NCBI RefSeq assembly: GCF_003201595.1
Contig: NZ_QJJS01000008.1
Location: forward strand, 62,001 to 126,000
DNA from: Sphaerotilus hippei
GTDB taxonomy: Bacteria; Pseudomonadota; Gammaproteobacteria; Burkholderiales; Burkholderiaceae_C
DNA length: 64,000 nucleotides
Reading direction: 5' to 3'
In this document: positions 17,839-26,660 of the stretch, piece after piece
How positions within the stretch are numbered: the first letter of the stretch is position 1
Layout of the letters: each line of letters opens with the position of its first letter
The notes under the pieces: model-generated
Told to the model about the DNA's origin: nothing
Seen by the model: the letters and a program-made list of their open reading frames with translations, nothing else
Databases searched by the model: none
Position numbers and translations under genes: made by a program

Positions 17839-18160
17839 CTGCCCGCTCCGCTGGCGACCTGACCGGTCAGGGAAAGACCGGTGAATTTCACGCCGATCTG
17901 CAAAGACCATGGGGGTCTTCCAAAAATCCGAAGGGTCTATGGTACAGAAACCATGCCCGGAGCTCAAGGCTGCGCCTTCTTTTTCAGCACAGGCCCAAAG
18001 ACAAGAGGCCGAGCCGGGATACCTCCCGACTCGGCCTATCTATTTGATTCAATTGAATTTTTTCAGCTGTTTCAGCGATTCAGCCTGACCCTGAAAATTC
18101 CGGGCACCACCCCCGATCGCCCGGGCAGGCAACCCGAGATAGTACCCGAATTCAGCAAGG
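17839..18160. other. AT-rich intergenic stretch between RNase gene and maeB
   Basis: About 320 bases without a gene. Base composition departs from the surroundings, especially at 18040-18100, where runs of A and T dominate. It holds the presumed promoter region of the RNase/barstar operon, a strong hairpin at 18006-18037, and a perfect 12-base palindrome attcaattgaat at 18047-18058 followed by a T run. I see no tRNA, integrase remnant or insertion-sequence end. Confidence 0.6.
18006..18037 (-). terminator. Hairpin terminator downstream of maeB
   Basis: The arms aggccgag (18006-18013) and ctcggcct (18030-18037), with an inner ggg/ccc pairing, form a strong stem. On the minus strand it is followed by a T-rich stretch (cttgtcttt). 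It lies about 125 bases past the maeB stop and would end that leftward transcript. Confidence 0.6.
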
Positions 18161-20458
18161 TCACTCCTGGACGGTGTTGGCGTTGGCCACCGTCACGGCC
18201 GTCATGTTGACGATGCGGCGCACCGTCGCCGACGGCGTCAGGATGTGCACGGCCTTGGCCGCGCCCAGCAGGATCGGGCCGATCGCGATGCCACCACCCG
18301 AGCTGGTCTTGAGCAGGTTGTAGGCGATGTTCGCCGCGTCGATGTTGGGCAGCACCAGCAGGTTGGCCTCACCCGTCAGCGCGCTGTGGGGCATGGTCTC
18401 GGCGCGGTAGGCCGGATCGAGCGCGGTGTCGCCGTGCATCTCGCCGTCGACCTCAAGCCACGGCGCACGCGCCTGGATCAGCGCCAGCGCCTCGCGCATC
18501 TTCTGCGCCGACGGGTGGTTGCTCGAGCCGAAGTTGGAGTGCGACAGCAGCGCCGCCTTGGGCTGGATGCCGAAGCGCATCAGCTCCTCGGCCGCCATCA
18601 CCGTGATCTCGGCCAGCTCCTCGGCGGTCGGGTCGTAGTTGACGTGCGTGTCGACCAGGAAGACCTGGCGGCCCGGCAGGATCAGGCCGTTCATGCACGC
18701 ATAGGTGTGCACGCCCGGCCGGCGACCGATCACCTGATCGACGTACTGCAGGTGGCCCGAGGTGGAGCCCCAGGTGCCGCAGACCAGGCCGTCGACCTCG
18801 CCCTTGTGCAGCATCATCGTGCCGATCAGGGTCAGGCGGCGGCGCATCTCGATCTTGGCGAGCTGCTGGGTCACGCCCTTGCGCTCGCCGATGCGGTGAT
18901 AGGTCTGCCAGTAGTCGCGGTAACGGTGGTCCTGCTCGGTGTTGACGACGTCGTAGTCACGCCCCTCTTCCAGGCGCAAGCCGAACTTCTCGATGCGTTG
19001 GGCGATGATGCCCGGGCGGCCGATCAGCGTGGGGCGGGCCAGGCCTTCGTCGACCACGATCTGCACGGCACGCAGGACGCGCTCGTCCTCGCCCTCGGCG
19101 TAGGCGACCCGGCGCTTGAGCGCCCGCTTGGCCCGCGTGAAGATCGGCTTCATCATCGTGCCGGAGGCGTAGACGAAGGCCTGCAGGCGCTCGCGGTAGG
19201 CGTCGAAGTCCTCGATCGGCGCCTGGGCGACGCCGGAGGCGGCCGCCGCTGCGGCCACCGCCGGAGCGATCTTGATCATCAGCCGCGGATCGAAGGGCTT
19301 GGGGATCAGGTATTCGGGGCCGAAGCTCAGGTTCGCGCCGGCGTAGGCCGCCGCCACCACCTCGCTCTGCTCGGCCTGGGCCAGCTCGGCGATCGCATAC
19401 ACCGCGGCGATCTCCATCTCGTCGGTGATGGTGGTGGCCCGGCAGTCCAGCGCGCCGCGGAAGATGTACGGGAAGCACAGGACGTTGTTGACCTGGTTCG
19501 GGAAGTCGGTGCGGCCGGTCGCCATGATGACGTCGTCGCGCACCGCCTTGACCTCCTCGGGCATGATCTCCGGCGTCGGGTTGGCCAGCGCGAACACCAG
19601 CGGCCGCGGGCCCATGGAGGCGACCATGTCGGCCTTCAGCACCCCGCCGGCGGACAGGCCCAGGAAGATGTCGGCACCGACGATGGCCTCGCGCAGCGTG
19701 CGCATCGAGGTCGGCTGGGCGAACTCGGCCTTGTCCGGGTCCATCAGTTCGGTGCGGCCCTGGTAGACCACGCCGGCCAGGTCGGTCACCCAGATGTTCT
19801 CGCGCGGCAGGCCCAGCTTGACCAGCAGGTTCAGGCAGGCCAGCGCCGCCGCACCGGCGCCCGAGGACACCAGGCGGACCTGCTTGATGTCCTTGCCGAT
19901 GACTTTCAGGCCGTTGAGCAGCGCCGCGCCGACGACGATGGCCGTGCCGTGCTGGTCGTCGTGGAAGACGGGGATGCTCATGCGCTCGCGCAGCTTGCGC
20001 TCGACGTAGAAGCAGTCGGGGGCCTTGATGTCCTCGAGGTTGACGCCACCGAAGGTCGGCTCCAGCGCCGCGATGATGTCGACCAGCTTGTCGAGGTTGT
20101 TCTCGTTGATCTCGAGGTCGAAGACGTCGATGCCGGCGAACTTCTTGAACAGCACGCCCTTGCCTTCCATCACCGGCTTGGAGGCCAGCGGGCCGATGTT
20201 GCCCAGGCCCAGCACGGCGGTGCCGTTGGTCACGACCGCGACCAGGTTGCCGCGCGAGGTGTAGCGGAAGGCGTTGGCCGGGTCGGCGACGATCTCCTCG
20301 CAGGCCGCGGCCACGCCGGGCGAGTACGCCAGCGCCAGATCGCGCTGGTTGATCAGCTGCTTGGTCGGCGTGACCGCGATCTTGCCCGGGGTCGGGAACT
20401 CGTGGTATTCGAGTGCACTGCGGCGCAGTTCTGCTTGCTTTTCTTCTTGCTTGGACAT
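18161..20458 (-). CDS. maeB: NADP-dependent malic enzyme with phosphotransacetylase-like domain
   Basis: A 765-residue MaeB-type enzyme decarboxylating malate to pyruvate with NADP reduction. The malic domain shows [36 protein letters not shown] and the nucleotide fold [15 protein letters not shown]. From about residue 430 a PTA-like domain follows ([14 protein letters not shown] to the end), which in this family is regulatory rather than catalytic. The ATG at 20458 begins [22 protein letters not shown], matching the usual N-terminus; longer readings run into the intergenic region. The gene stands divergent from a C4-dicarboxylate-type sensor pair, consistent with a shared role in dicarboxylate use. 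Confidence 0.96.
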   Translation of the reverse strand: MSKQEEKQAELRRSALEYHEFPTPGKIAVTPTKQLINQRDLALAYSPGVAAACEEIVADPANAFRYTSRGNLVAVVTNGTAVLGLGNIGPLASKPVMEGKGVLFKKFAGIDVFDLEINENNLDKLVDIIAALEPTFGGVNLEDIKAPDCFYVERKLRERMSIPVFHDDQHGTAIVVGAALLNGLKVIGKDIKQVRLVSSGAGAAALACLNLLVKLGLPRENIWVTDLAGVVYQGRTELMDPDKAEFAQPTSMRTLREAIVGADIFLGLSAGGVLKADMVASMGPRPLVFALANPTPEIMPEEVKAVRDDVIMATGRTDFPNQVNNVLCFPYIFRGALDCRATTITDEMEIAAVYAIAELAQAEQSEVVAAAYAGANLSFGPEYLIPKPFDPRLMIKIAPAVAAAAAASGVAQAPIEDFDAYRERLQAFVYASGTMMKPIFTRAKRALKRRVAYAEGEDERVLRAVQIVVDEGLARPTLIGRPGIIAQRIEKFGLRLEEGRDYDVVNTEQDHRYRDYWQTYHRIGERKGVTQQLAKIEMRRRLTLIGTMMLHKGEVDGLVCGTWGSTSGHLQYVDQVIGRRPGVHTYACMNGLILPGRQVFLVDTHVNYDPTAEELAEITVMAAEELMRFGIQPKAALLSHSNFGSSNHPSAQKMREALALIQARAPWLEVDGEMHGDTALDPAYRAETMPHSALTGEANLLVLPNIDAANIAYNLLKTSSGGGIAIGPILLGAAKAVHILTPSATVRRIVNMTAVTVANANTVQE

Positions 20459-20577
20459 GTAGACAGCTTCCGGACAGGTCAAAGAGGAGCGCCAGGACAC
20501 CGCGGCATCGAGACAGGGAGGGCTGCGGATTGTAGGAATCGGTGCACGCCCGTGCCTGTTCGATTGAGGCGCGTGAC

Positions 20578-20593
20578 GGCATGACGTCATGCC
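20578..20593. promoter_or_regulatory. Perfect 16-bp palindrome, candidate operator between maeB and sensor kinase
   Basis: The sequence ggcatgacgtcatgcc reads identically on both strands and lies 120 bases upstream of maeB and 133 bases upstream of the sensor-kinase ATG. Perfect symmetry without a loop suggests a dimeric-protein binding site rather than an RNA hairpin. The protein is unknown; the adjacent FixJ-type regulator is one candidate. Confidence 0.5.
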
Positions 20594-20725
20594 ACAAGCG
20601 CATGCCCTGTCGTGGAGCATGACCGCCCGGGCGCCGATCGGGTTTCAGTGTGACGCCGCCCGGCCCCGATGGCATGCGCATTAGTGCGTAGTCCCGGGCG
20701 GCGGCCCGCCGGATACTGTGCGGCC

Positions 20726-22765
20726 ATGAACCACCTGCTCGCCCTGCTGAAGTCCCTGCCCGTGCGGCGCTGGCGGCGGCTCAGCCTGTGGGGCGTGCTG
20801 TTCCTGCTGATCGCCGTGGCCGAGGGCACGCTGCTGTGGCTGACCTGGCAGCACGAGCACAACCGCCTCCAGGAGGAGACGGAGCAGACGGCGGTGACGG
20901 CGGCCGCCTCGGTGCGGCGGCTGCTGGCCACCGACGTGCAGGCGATCCAGCAGCTGCAGTGGGTCGACAGCGCGTCGACCTGGCAGAGCCTGGCCACGCT
21001 GATGCTGCGGGAGCACCCCGAGATGATGCGCATCGAGCTGCGCGACGAGCAGCTGCGCCCGCTCGCGCTGGCCGGCTCGCTGGAGCACCCGCTCCAGTTC
21101 ACCGGCCTGCCGCGGGAGTCGATGCTGATCGAGGCCGATGCGGCCTGCACGACCGCCCGGCGGCTGGCCACGCCGCTGTTCTCGCGCAGCTACTTCGTGC
21201 CCACGGCATCGGGCCAGGGCTCCGAGGTCGTCGACCTCTGCCTGCCCTACCAGGTGGACTCGAGGCCGGCGTCGCTGCTGGTCACCGTCTCGCTGCGGCA
21301 CCTGCTGGAGCACAGCCTGCCGCAGGAGCTGACGCACCGCTACCAGGTCATGCTGATCGAGGCCGACGGCACGCGGCTGGCGCTGGCCGGCGCGGTGCGT
21401 GGCGCAGGCGTCTACCGCTCGGACCGGCTGATCGACGTGGCCGGATTCACCCAGGTGCTGCGGCTCGACAGCATCACCGAGACGCCGGGCCTGCTGCCCA
21501 ACCGCAATGCGGCGCTGGTGGCGGGACTGTCGCTGGCGCTGAGCGCGGTGGTGCTGCTGCTGGCGCACGACGTGCGCCGCCGCTCCGAGGCCGAGCAGGG
21601 GCTGGCCGATGCGCTGTCCTTCCGCAAGGCGATGGAGGACTCGCTGGTCACCGGCCTGCGCGCCCGCGACCTGAGCGGGCGCATCACCTACGTCAACCAG
21701 GCGTTCTGCACGATGGTGGACTGCAGTGCCGAGCAGCTGGTCAACGCCACGGTGCCGCCCTACTGGCCCCCCGAGATGATCGAGACCTACAGCAGGCGCC
21801 AGGCGCTGCGCATGGCCGGTGACGCCCCGCCGCGCGAGGGCTACGAGACCGTCTTCATGAACCGCAAGGGCGAACGTTTCCCGGTGCTGATCTTCGAGGC
21901 CCCGCTGCGCGACAGCCGGGGCCGGCAGACCGGCTGGATGAGCACGGTGCTCGACGTGCGTGCCCAGCGCCGCATCGAGGAGCTGTCGCGCCAGCAGCAG
22001 GAGAAGCTGCAGGCCGCCGCCCGGCTGGCGACGATGGGCGAGATGGCCACGCTGCTCAGCCACGAGCTGAACCAGCCGCTGGCGGCCATCGCCAGCTACG
22101 CCACCGGCACGCTCAACCTGCTGCCCGAGCAGCCGGAGGACCCGCCCGCCGATGCCGAGACCCAGCAGATGATCCGCCAGGCGATCTCGCGGGTGGCCGA
22201 GCAGGCAGAGCGGGCCGGCCGCATCATCCGCAGCGTGCACCAGTTCGTGCGCCGGCGCGAACGCCTGCGCGAGAACGTGCGCTGCAACGAGCTGATCGAC
22301 GCCATCCTGCCGCTGGCCCGGCTGGCCGCCCGGCGCAGCAACACCCGGCTCGACATCGACCTGCCCACCCCGCCACCGCGGGTCAACTGCGACCGCACGA
22401 TGGTCGAGCAGGTGCTGCTGAACCTGGTGCGCAACGGCATCCAGGCGATGGAGGAGGACGACACGACGCTGGAGGAGCGGGTGCTGATCCTGCGCGCGCA
22501 GCCCAGCGGCGACCGCTGGGTGGAGCTCAGCGTGATCGACCACGGCCCGGGCATCCCGGAGGCGGTGGCCGGCCAGCTGTTCACGCCTTTCTTCAGCACC
22601 AAGCCCGAGGGCATGGGCATCGGCCTGGCCATGTGCCGCACCGTCGTCGAGCAGCACGGCGGGGCACTGGAATTCACCAGCACGCGCGAGCCCCGGCAGA
22701 CGGTGTTCCGGTTTACGCTTCCGGCTGTTGTCGCCCCGACTCCGCCTTCCCCTCCTGATCCATGA
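20726..22765 (+). CDS. PAS sensor histidine kinase, DctS-like
   Basis: A 679-residue membrane sensor kinase. Two membrane helices (about 18-38 and 265-285) flank a periplasmic domain of some 225 residues. A PAS domain follows (about 305-425), then the HisKA box LLSHELNQPLAAIASY with H446 and the HATPase motifs LLNLVRNGIQAME, DHGPGIP and GMGIGLAMC. This architecture, with a FixJ-type partner, matches Rhodobacter DctS, which senses C4-dicarboxylates. The divergent malic enzyme gene supports that guess, but no TRAP transporter genes are seen here. The ATG at 20726 is preferred over an upstream start that adds 19 residues. Confidence 0.85.
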   Translation: MNHLLALLKSLPVRRWRRLSLWGVLFLLIAVAEGTLLWLTWQHEHNRLQEETEQTAVTAAASVRRLLATDVQAIQQLQWVDSASTWQSLATLMLREHPEMMRIELRDEQLRPLALAGSLEHPLQFTGLPRESMLIEADAACTTARRLATPLFSRSYFVPTASGQGSEVVDLCLPYQVDSRPASLLVTVSLRHLLEHSLPQELTHRYQVMLIEADGTRLALAGAVRGAGVYRSDRLIDVAGFTQVLRLDSITETPGLLPNRNAALVAGLSLALSAVVLLLAHDVRRRSEAEQGLADALSFRKAMEDSLVTGLRARDLSGRITYVNQAFCTMVDCSAEQLVNATVPPYWPPEMIETYSRRQALRMAGDAPPREGYETVFMNRKGERFPVLIFEAPLRDSRGRQTGWMSTVLDVRAQRRIEELSRQQQEKLQAAARLATMGEMATLLSHELNQPLAAIASYATGTLNLLPEQPEDPPADAETQQMIRQAISRVAEQAERAGRIIRSVHQFVRRRERLRENVRCNELIDAILPLARLAARRSNTRLDIDLPTPPPRVNCDRTMVEQVLLNLVRNGIQAMEEDDTTLEERVLILRAQPSGDRWVELSVIDHGPGIPEAVAGQLFTPFFSTKPEGMGIGLAMCRTVVEQHGGALEFTSTREPRQTVFRFTLPAVVAPTPPSPPDP

Positions 22766-23412
22766 CCGCAGCACGCATCCAGTCCCAGCCCGGCACCGTC
22801 TATGTCGTCGACGACGAGGAGGTGGTGCGCGACGCGCTGGCCTGGATGCTGCGCTCGCGCCGCCTGCTGCCACGCACCTTCGCCTCGGCCGACGCGTTCT
22901 GGGCGGCGGTGGGCAGCGGCGACGTGCGGGCCGACAGCCCCGGTTGCCTGCTGCTGGACATGCGCATGCCCGGCATGAACGGCATGGCGCTGTTCGAGCA
23001 CCTGATCGAGAAGCAGTGGACCTCGCTGCTGCCGGTGATCTTCCTGACCGGTCACGCGGACGTGGCCACCGCGGTCGCGGCGGTCAAGCGCGGGGCCTTC
23101 GACTTCGTCGAAAAGCCGTTTTCCGACAACAGCCTGGTCGACCGCATCATCGAGGGCCTGGCCGTCAGCGAGACCGCCCTGAAGGCGGCGAGCGGGCAGT
23201 CGCAGATCCGGCGCCTGATGGCCGAGCTCACCGAGCGCGAGCGTGAGGTCATGGAGCTGATCGTGCTGGGGCGCGCCAACAAGCAGATCGCCGACGAGCT
23301 CGACATCAGCGTGCGCACCGTCGAGGTCCACCGCGCCCGGGTGTTCGACAAGATGGGCGTCAAGTCGGCGGTGGAGCTCGCCAACGTGCTGCGCCTGGGC
23401 GGGGCGGACTGA
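22762..23412 (+). CDS. FixJ/LuxR-type response regulator, DctR-like
   Basis: A 216-residue two-domain regulator. The receiver domain has acidic residues D17-D18, phospho-acceptor D66 in LLLDMRMPG, TG at 96-97 and K118 in FVEKPF. A LuxR-type helix-turn-helix lies at about 150-210 (LTEREREVMELIV, ANKQIADELDISVRTVEVHR). Its ATG overlaps the kinase stop (ATGA), so the two are made together as a pair. Targets are unknown; dicarboxylate transport genes or maeB are the likely ones by analogy with DctS/DctR. Confidence 0.93.
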   Translation: MTAARIQSQPGTVYVVDDEEVVRDALAWMLRSRRLLPRTFASADAFWAAVGSGDVRADSPGCLLLDMRMPGMNGMALFEHLIEKQWTSLLPVIFLTGHADVATAVAAVKRGAFDFVEKPFSDNSLVDRIIEGLAVSETALKAASGQSQIRRLMAELTEREREVMELIVLGRANKQIADELDISVRTVEVHRARVFDKMGVKSAVELANVLRLGGAD

Positions 23413-23452
23413 ACGGCACCCATAATCGGCCGTTTGCTCCGGACACGCTGGC

Positions 23453-24469
23453 ATGTCTCTTGGTGAATTCGATCTGATCGCCCGCTACTTCGACCGCCCG
23501 GTCAGGCGCAGCCCGCTGGGCATCGGCGACGACTGCGCGCTGCTCGCGCCCTCGCCGGGCATGCAGCTGGCCGTGTCGACCGACATGCTGGTCGAAGGCC
23601 GGCACTTCCTGTCCACCGTCGCCCCCGACCGGCTGGGGCACAAGGCCCTGGCGGTCAACCTGTCGGACCTGGCCGCCTGCGGCGCCCGGCCGCTGGCCTT
23701 CACGCTGGCGCTGTCGCTGCCGCGCGCCGAGGCGCCGTTCCTCGCCGGGCTGGCCCGCGGCCTGTTCGCGCTGGCCGACCGGCACGACATCGAGCTGGTC
23801 GGCGGGGACACGACCTCCGGGCCGCTGAACCTGTGCATCACCGTCTTCGGCGAGGTGCCCGCCGGTGGCGCGCTGCTGCGCAGCGGCGCCCGGCCCGGCG
23901 ACGAGCTGTGGGTCAGCCACCCGCTGCACGACGACGAACCCGGCTGGCTCGGTGACGCCCGGCTGGCGCTGGAGGTGTTCCGCGGCACGCCCGGCCTGCA
24001 CGTGCCGGGCGAGGCCTTCGAGCGGCTGCGCCTGGCGATGGAGTGTCCGCAGCCGCGGGTCGCGCTCGGGCAGGCGCTGCGCGGGCTGGCCACCAGCACG
24101 ATCGACATCTCCGACGGCCTGATGGGCGACCTCAGCCACGTGCTGAAACGCTCGGGTGCCGTGCACGGCGAGGCCGGCCGGCCGCTCGGCGCGCGCCTCG
24201 AGGCCGACTGGCTGCCGCGCAGCCCGCTGATGCGGGCACAGGACGACGGCCGGCAGCTCGAATGCCTGCTGGCCGGCGGCGACGACTACGAACTGCTGTT
24301 CACCGCCGCGCCCGAACGCCACGAGGCGGTGCTGGCGGCCGGCCGCCACAGCGCCACCGGGGTGCGCCGCATCGGCCACCTCACGACCGGCGGCGGCCTC
24401 GAGGTCGTCGGCCACGACGGCCAGCGCCTGGCCACGCCCTGGGCCTCGTTCGACCATTTCCGCGCCTGA
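23453..24469 (+). CDS. thiL: Thiamine-monophosphate kinase
   Basis: A 338-residue ThiL, which phosphorylates thiamine monophosphate to the active diphosphate. It begins MSLGEFDLIARYF, then shows GIGDDCALL, the metal-binding STDMLVEGRHF and NLSDLAACGA, and GGDTTSG. All are conserved in the AIR-synthase-like kinase fold. A candidate -10 (cataat, 23421-23426) lies 27 bases upstream. It heads a compact rightward run with pgpA, pncC and ghrA; thiL-pgpA linkage is widespread in proteobacteria. Confidence 0.95.
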   Translation: MSLGEFDLIARYFDRPVRRSPLGIGDDCALLAPSPGMQLAVSTDMLVEGRHFLSTVAPDRLGHKALAVNLSDLAACGARPLAFTLALSLPRAEAPFLAGLARGLFALADRHDIELVGGDTTSGPLNLCITVFGEVPAGGALLRSGARPGDELWVSHPLHDDEPGWLGDARLALEVFRGTPGLHVPGEAFERLRLAMECPQPRVALGQALRGLATSTIDISDGLMGDLSHVLKRSGAVHGEAGRPLGARLEADWLPRSPLMRAQDDGRQLECLLAGGDDYELLFTAAPERHEAVLAAGRHSATGVRRIGHLTTGGGLEVVGHDGQRLATPWASFDHFRA

Positions 24470-24486
24470 GCACGATCGACTGCGCC

Positions 24487-25074
24487 ATGCCCGCCTCTCC
24501 CCCCGACGACATCATCGACATCGAGCCGATCCGCACCGTCTCGAACGCGGCCGATGCGGCCCCGCCCCCGCGGGTCGACGCCAGCTTCCTGCTGTCGCAC
24601 CCGGCCCACCTGATCGCGCTGGGGGGTGGCAGCGGCCTGAGCCCGATGGCGCCCGGCACCGTCGGCACGCTCTGGGCCTGGGCCTCCTTCCTCGTGCTGA
24701 GCCACTGGCTCGATGCGTCGGCCTGGGGCTGGACGCTGCTGGGCGGGCTGGTGGTCGGCTGGTGGGCCTGCACCGTCACCGCCCGCCACGCCCGCAGCGC
24801 CGATCCCGGCTTCATCGTCTGGGACGAGGTGCTGGCCTTCTGGCTGGTGCTGTGGCTGCTGACGCCGGCCAGCGGCTGGGCCCAGCTGGCCGCCTTCGGG
24901 CTGTTCCGCTACTTCGATGCCGCCAAGCCCGGCCCGGTGCGCTGGGCCGACCAGGTGTTCAAGGGCGGCGGCTGGCGCGGCGGCTTCGGCATCATCTTCG
25001 ACGACCTGGTGGCGGCCCTGTGCACGCTGCTGGTGATCTCGCTGTGGGTGGCCCTGCAGCGTGCCTGGGCCTGA
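24487..25074 (+). CDS. pgpA: Phosphatidylglycerophosphatase A
   Basis: A 195-residue inner membrane phosphatase that removes phosphate from phosphatidylglycerophosphate in phosphatidylglycerol synthesis. After a 40-residue polar leader, the family stretch GGSGLSPMAPGTVGTLWA is clear, followed by WDEVLAFWLVL and a C-terminal DQVFKGGGWRGGFGIIFDDLVA with the conserved aspartates. About four hydrophobic helices are present. It lies 17 bases after thiL in the same transcription unit. Confidence 0.94.
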   Translation: MPASPPDDIIDIEPIRTVSNAADAAPPPRVDASFLLSHPAHLIALGGGSGLSPMAPGTVGTLWAWASFLVLSHWLDASAWGWTLLGGLVVGWWACTVTARHARSADPGFIVWDEVLAFWLVLWLLTPASGWAQLAAFGLFRYFDAAKPGPVRWADQVFKGGGWRGGFGIIFDDLVAALCTLLVISLWVALQRAWA

Positions 25075-25088
25075 ACCGGAGCCACCTG

Positions 25089-25622
25089 ATGAAGTCCACC
25101 GAAGCACGCACTCACGACACCACGGCGCCAGTCGCCGCCTGGGTGGAGGCGCTGGCCGGGCGGCTGCGCCAACGCGGCTGGCAGCTGGCGACGGCCGAAA
25201 GCTGCACCGGCGGCCTGATCGCCGCGGCCTGCACCGACCTCGCCGGCTCCAGCGACTGGTTCGAGCGCGGGCTGGTGACCTACAGCAACACCGCCAAGCA
25301 GCAGCTGCTGGGCGTGCCGGCCGGGACGCTGCACACCGACGGCGCGGTCAGCGAAGCCACCGCCCGGGCCATGGCGCAAGGCCTGCTGCAGCACGCGCCG
25401 GTGCAGGCCACGCTGGCGGTCACCGGCATCGCCGGACCGGGGGGCGGCAGCGACGACAAGCCCGTGGGCACGGTCTGGTTCGCCTGGGCGCTGCCCGGCC
25501 GCTGCTGGACCGAGCGGCGCGTCTGGCCGGGTGATCGGGCCGCCGTGCGGGCGCAGACCACGCGGCATGCGCTGCGCACGCTGGTGCAGGCCCTCGACGA
25601 GGACGAGAGCAGCACGCCATGA
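25089..25622 (+). CDS. pncC: CinA C-terminal-domain nicotinamide-nucleotide amidase
   Basis: A 177-residue stand-alone CinA C-terminal domain. It shows the family signatures ATAESCTGGLIAAA (catalytic Ser/Cys region), GLVTYSN, VTGIAGPGGGSDDKPVGTVW and a final helix. Such proteins deamidate nicotinamide mononucleotide in pyridine nucleotide recycling. It starts 14 bases after pgpA and its stop overlaps the ghrA start (ATGA). Confidence 0.92.
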   Translation: MKSTEARTHDTTAPVAAWVEALAGRLRQRGWQLATAESCTGGLIAAACTDLAGSSDWFERGLVTYSNTAKQQLLGVPAGTLHTDGAVSEATARAMAQGLLQHAPVQATLAVTGIAGPGGGSDDKPVGTVWFAWALPGRCWTERRVWPGDRAAVRAQTTRHALRTLVQALDEDESSTP

Positions 25623-26626
25623 GCCTCGAGGCGCACGCTCGCCCCGCCACCGACCAGGGCCAGGGCCAGGGCCAGGGCGGCATCCTGCTGGCCTGCCGTT
25701 TCGACGCGGCCGAATGGGCACGCTGGATGCCGGCGCTGCAGGCGGCCCTGCCGGGGGAGGCACTGTGGCGCCTGGACCGGCCGCAGGACTGGCCGTTCGA
25801 CGTGCGGCAGCAGGCCGACGTGGCCATCGTCGCCAACCCGCTGCCGGGGGCGCTGGTCGACTGCCCGCGCCTGGGGCTGGTGCAGTCGCTGTGGGCGGGC
25901 GTGGAGCGGCTGATGGCCGACGACAGCTTGCCCGAGGGGGTGACGCTGGCGCGCATGGTCGATCCGGTGATGAACCAGGCGATGGCCGAGACCGCGCACT
26001 GGGCGGTGCTCGGGCTGCATCGCCGGATGTTCGACTACGCCCGCCAGCAGCAGGCGCGCCATTGGGCCGCGCAGCCACAGCGTCGGGCCGACGAGGTGCC
26101 GGTCGGCGTGCTCGGCCTGGGCGAGATGGGCCGCACCACCGCGCGGCGCCTGCAGCAGGCCGGCCATCCGGTCCTCGGCTGGAGCCGCCGCCCGTGCGAG
26201 CTGCCGGGCGTGCACACCTGCCACGGGGCCGCCGGGCTCGACCGGCTGCTGGCCTCGGTGGAGATCCTGATCAACCTGCTGCCGCTGACGCCGGACACCC
26301 ACCACCTGCTCGATGCCGCGCGGCTGGACCGGCTGCCACGCGGCGCCGGGCTGGTGAACCTGGCGCGGGGCGCGCATGTGGTCGAGGCCGACCTGCTGGC
26401 GGCGCTGGCACGGGGCCAGATCGGCCACGCGGTGCTCGACGTGTTCGCCACCGAACCGCTGCCGGCCGAGCATGCCTTCTGGCAGCACCCGCAGGTGACG
26501 GTGCTGCCCCACGCGGCGGCACAGACCGACCCACGATCGGCCGCCCGGCTCGCCGCCGACAACATCCGCGCCTGGCGCCAGGGCCGGCCGGTGATGCACC
26601 CGGTCGACCGGCAGGCCGGTTACTGA
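25619..26626 (+). CDS. ghrA: Glyoxylate/hydroxypyruvate reductase A-like D-isomer 2-hydroxyacid dehydrogenase
   Basis: A 335-residue member of the D-2-hydroxyacid dehydrogenase family resembling GhrA. The NAD(P)-binding GVLGLGEMGR begins near residue 161, the LLPLTPDTHHLLD stretch near 222, the catalytic Arg in LVNLARGAHVV, the Glu in DVFATEPLP, and the His in LPHAAAQTDP. It would reduce glyoxylate or hydroxypyruvate in the cytoplasm. The N-terminus carries a Gly-Gln repeat coded by tandem ggccag hexamers (around 25657-25678). Exact substrate is not certain. Confidence 0.87.
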   Translation: MSLEAHARPATDQGQGQGQGGILLACRFDAAEWARWMPALQAALPGEALWRLDRPQDWPFDVRQQADVAIVANPLPGALVDCPRLGLVQSLWAGVERLMADDSLPEGVTLARMVDPVMNQAMAETAHWAVLGLHRRMFDYARQQQARHWAAQPQRRADEVPVGVLGLGEMGRTTARRLQQAGHPVLGWSRRPCELPGVHTCHGAAGLDRLLASVEILINLLPLTPDTHHLLDAARLDRLPRGAGLVNLARGAHVVEADLLAALARGQIGHAVLDVFATEPLPAEHAFWQHPQVTVLPHAAAQTDPRSAARLAADNIRAWRQGRPVMHPVDRQAGY

Positions 26627-26660
26627 GCCGCGTCACCACGGCCCGGCACGGCGGCCCGGC

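Noticed and set aside
18245-20584. A 779-codon plus-strand frame opposite maeB
   Set aside because: Antisense of a well-defined malic enzyme; composition typical of GC-driven open frames.
20681-22873. A 730-codon minus-strand frame opposite the sensor kinase
   Set aside because: Same reason: histidine kinase motifs lie on the plus strand only.
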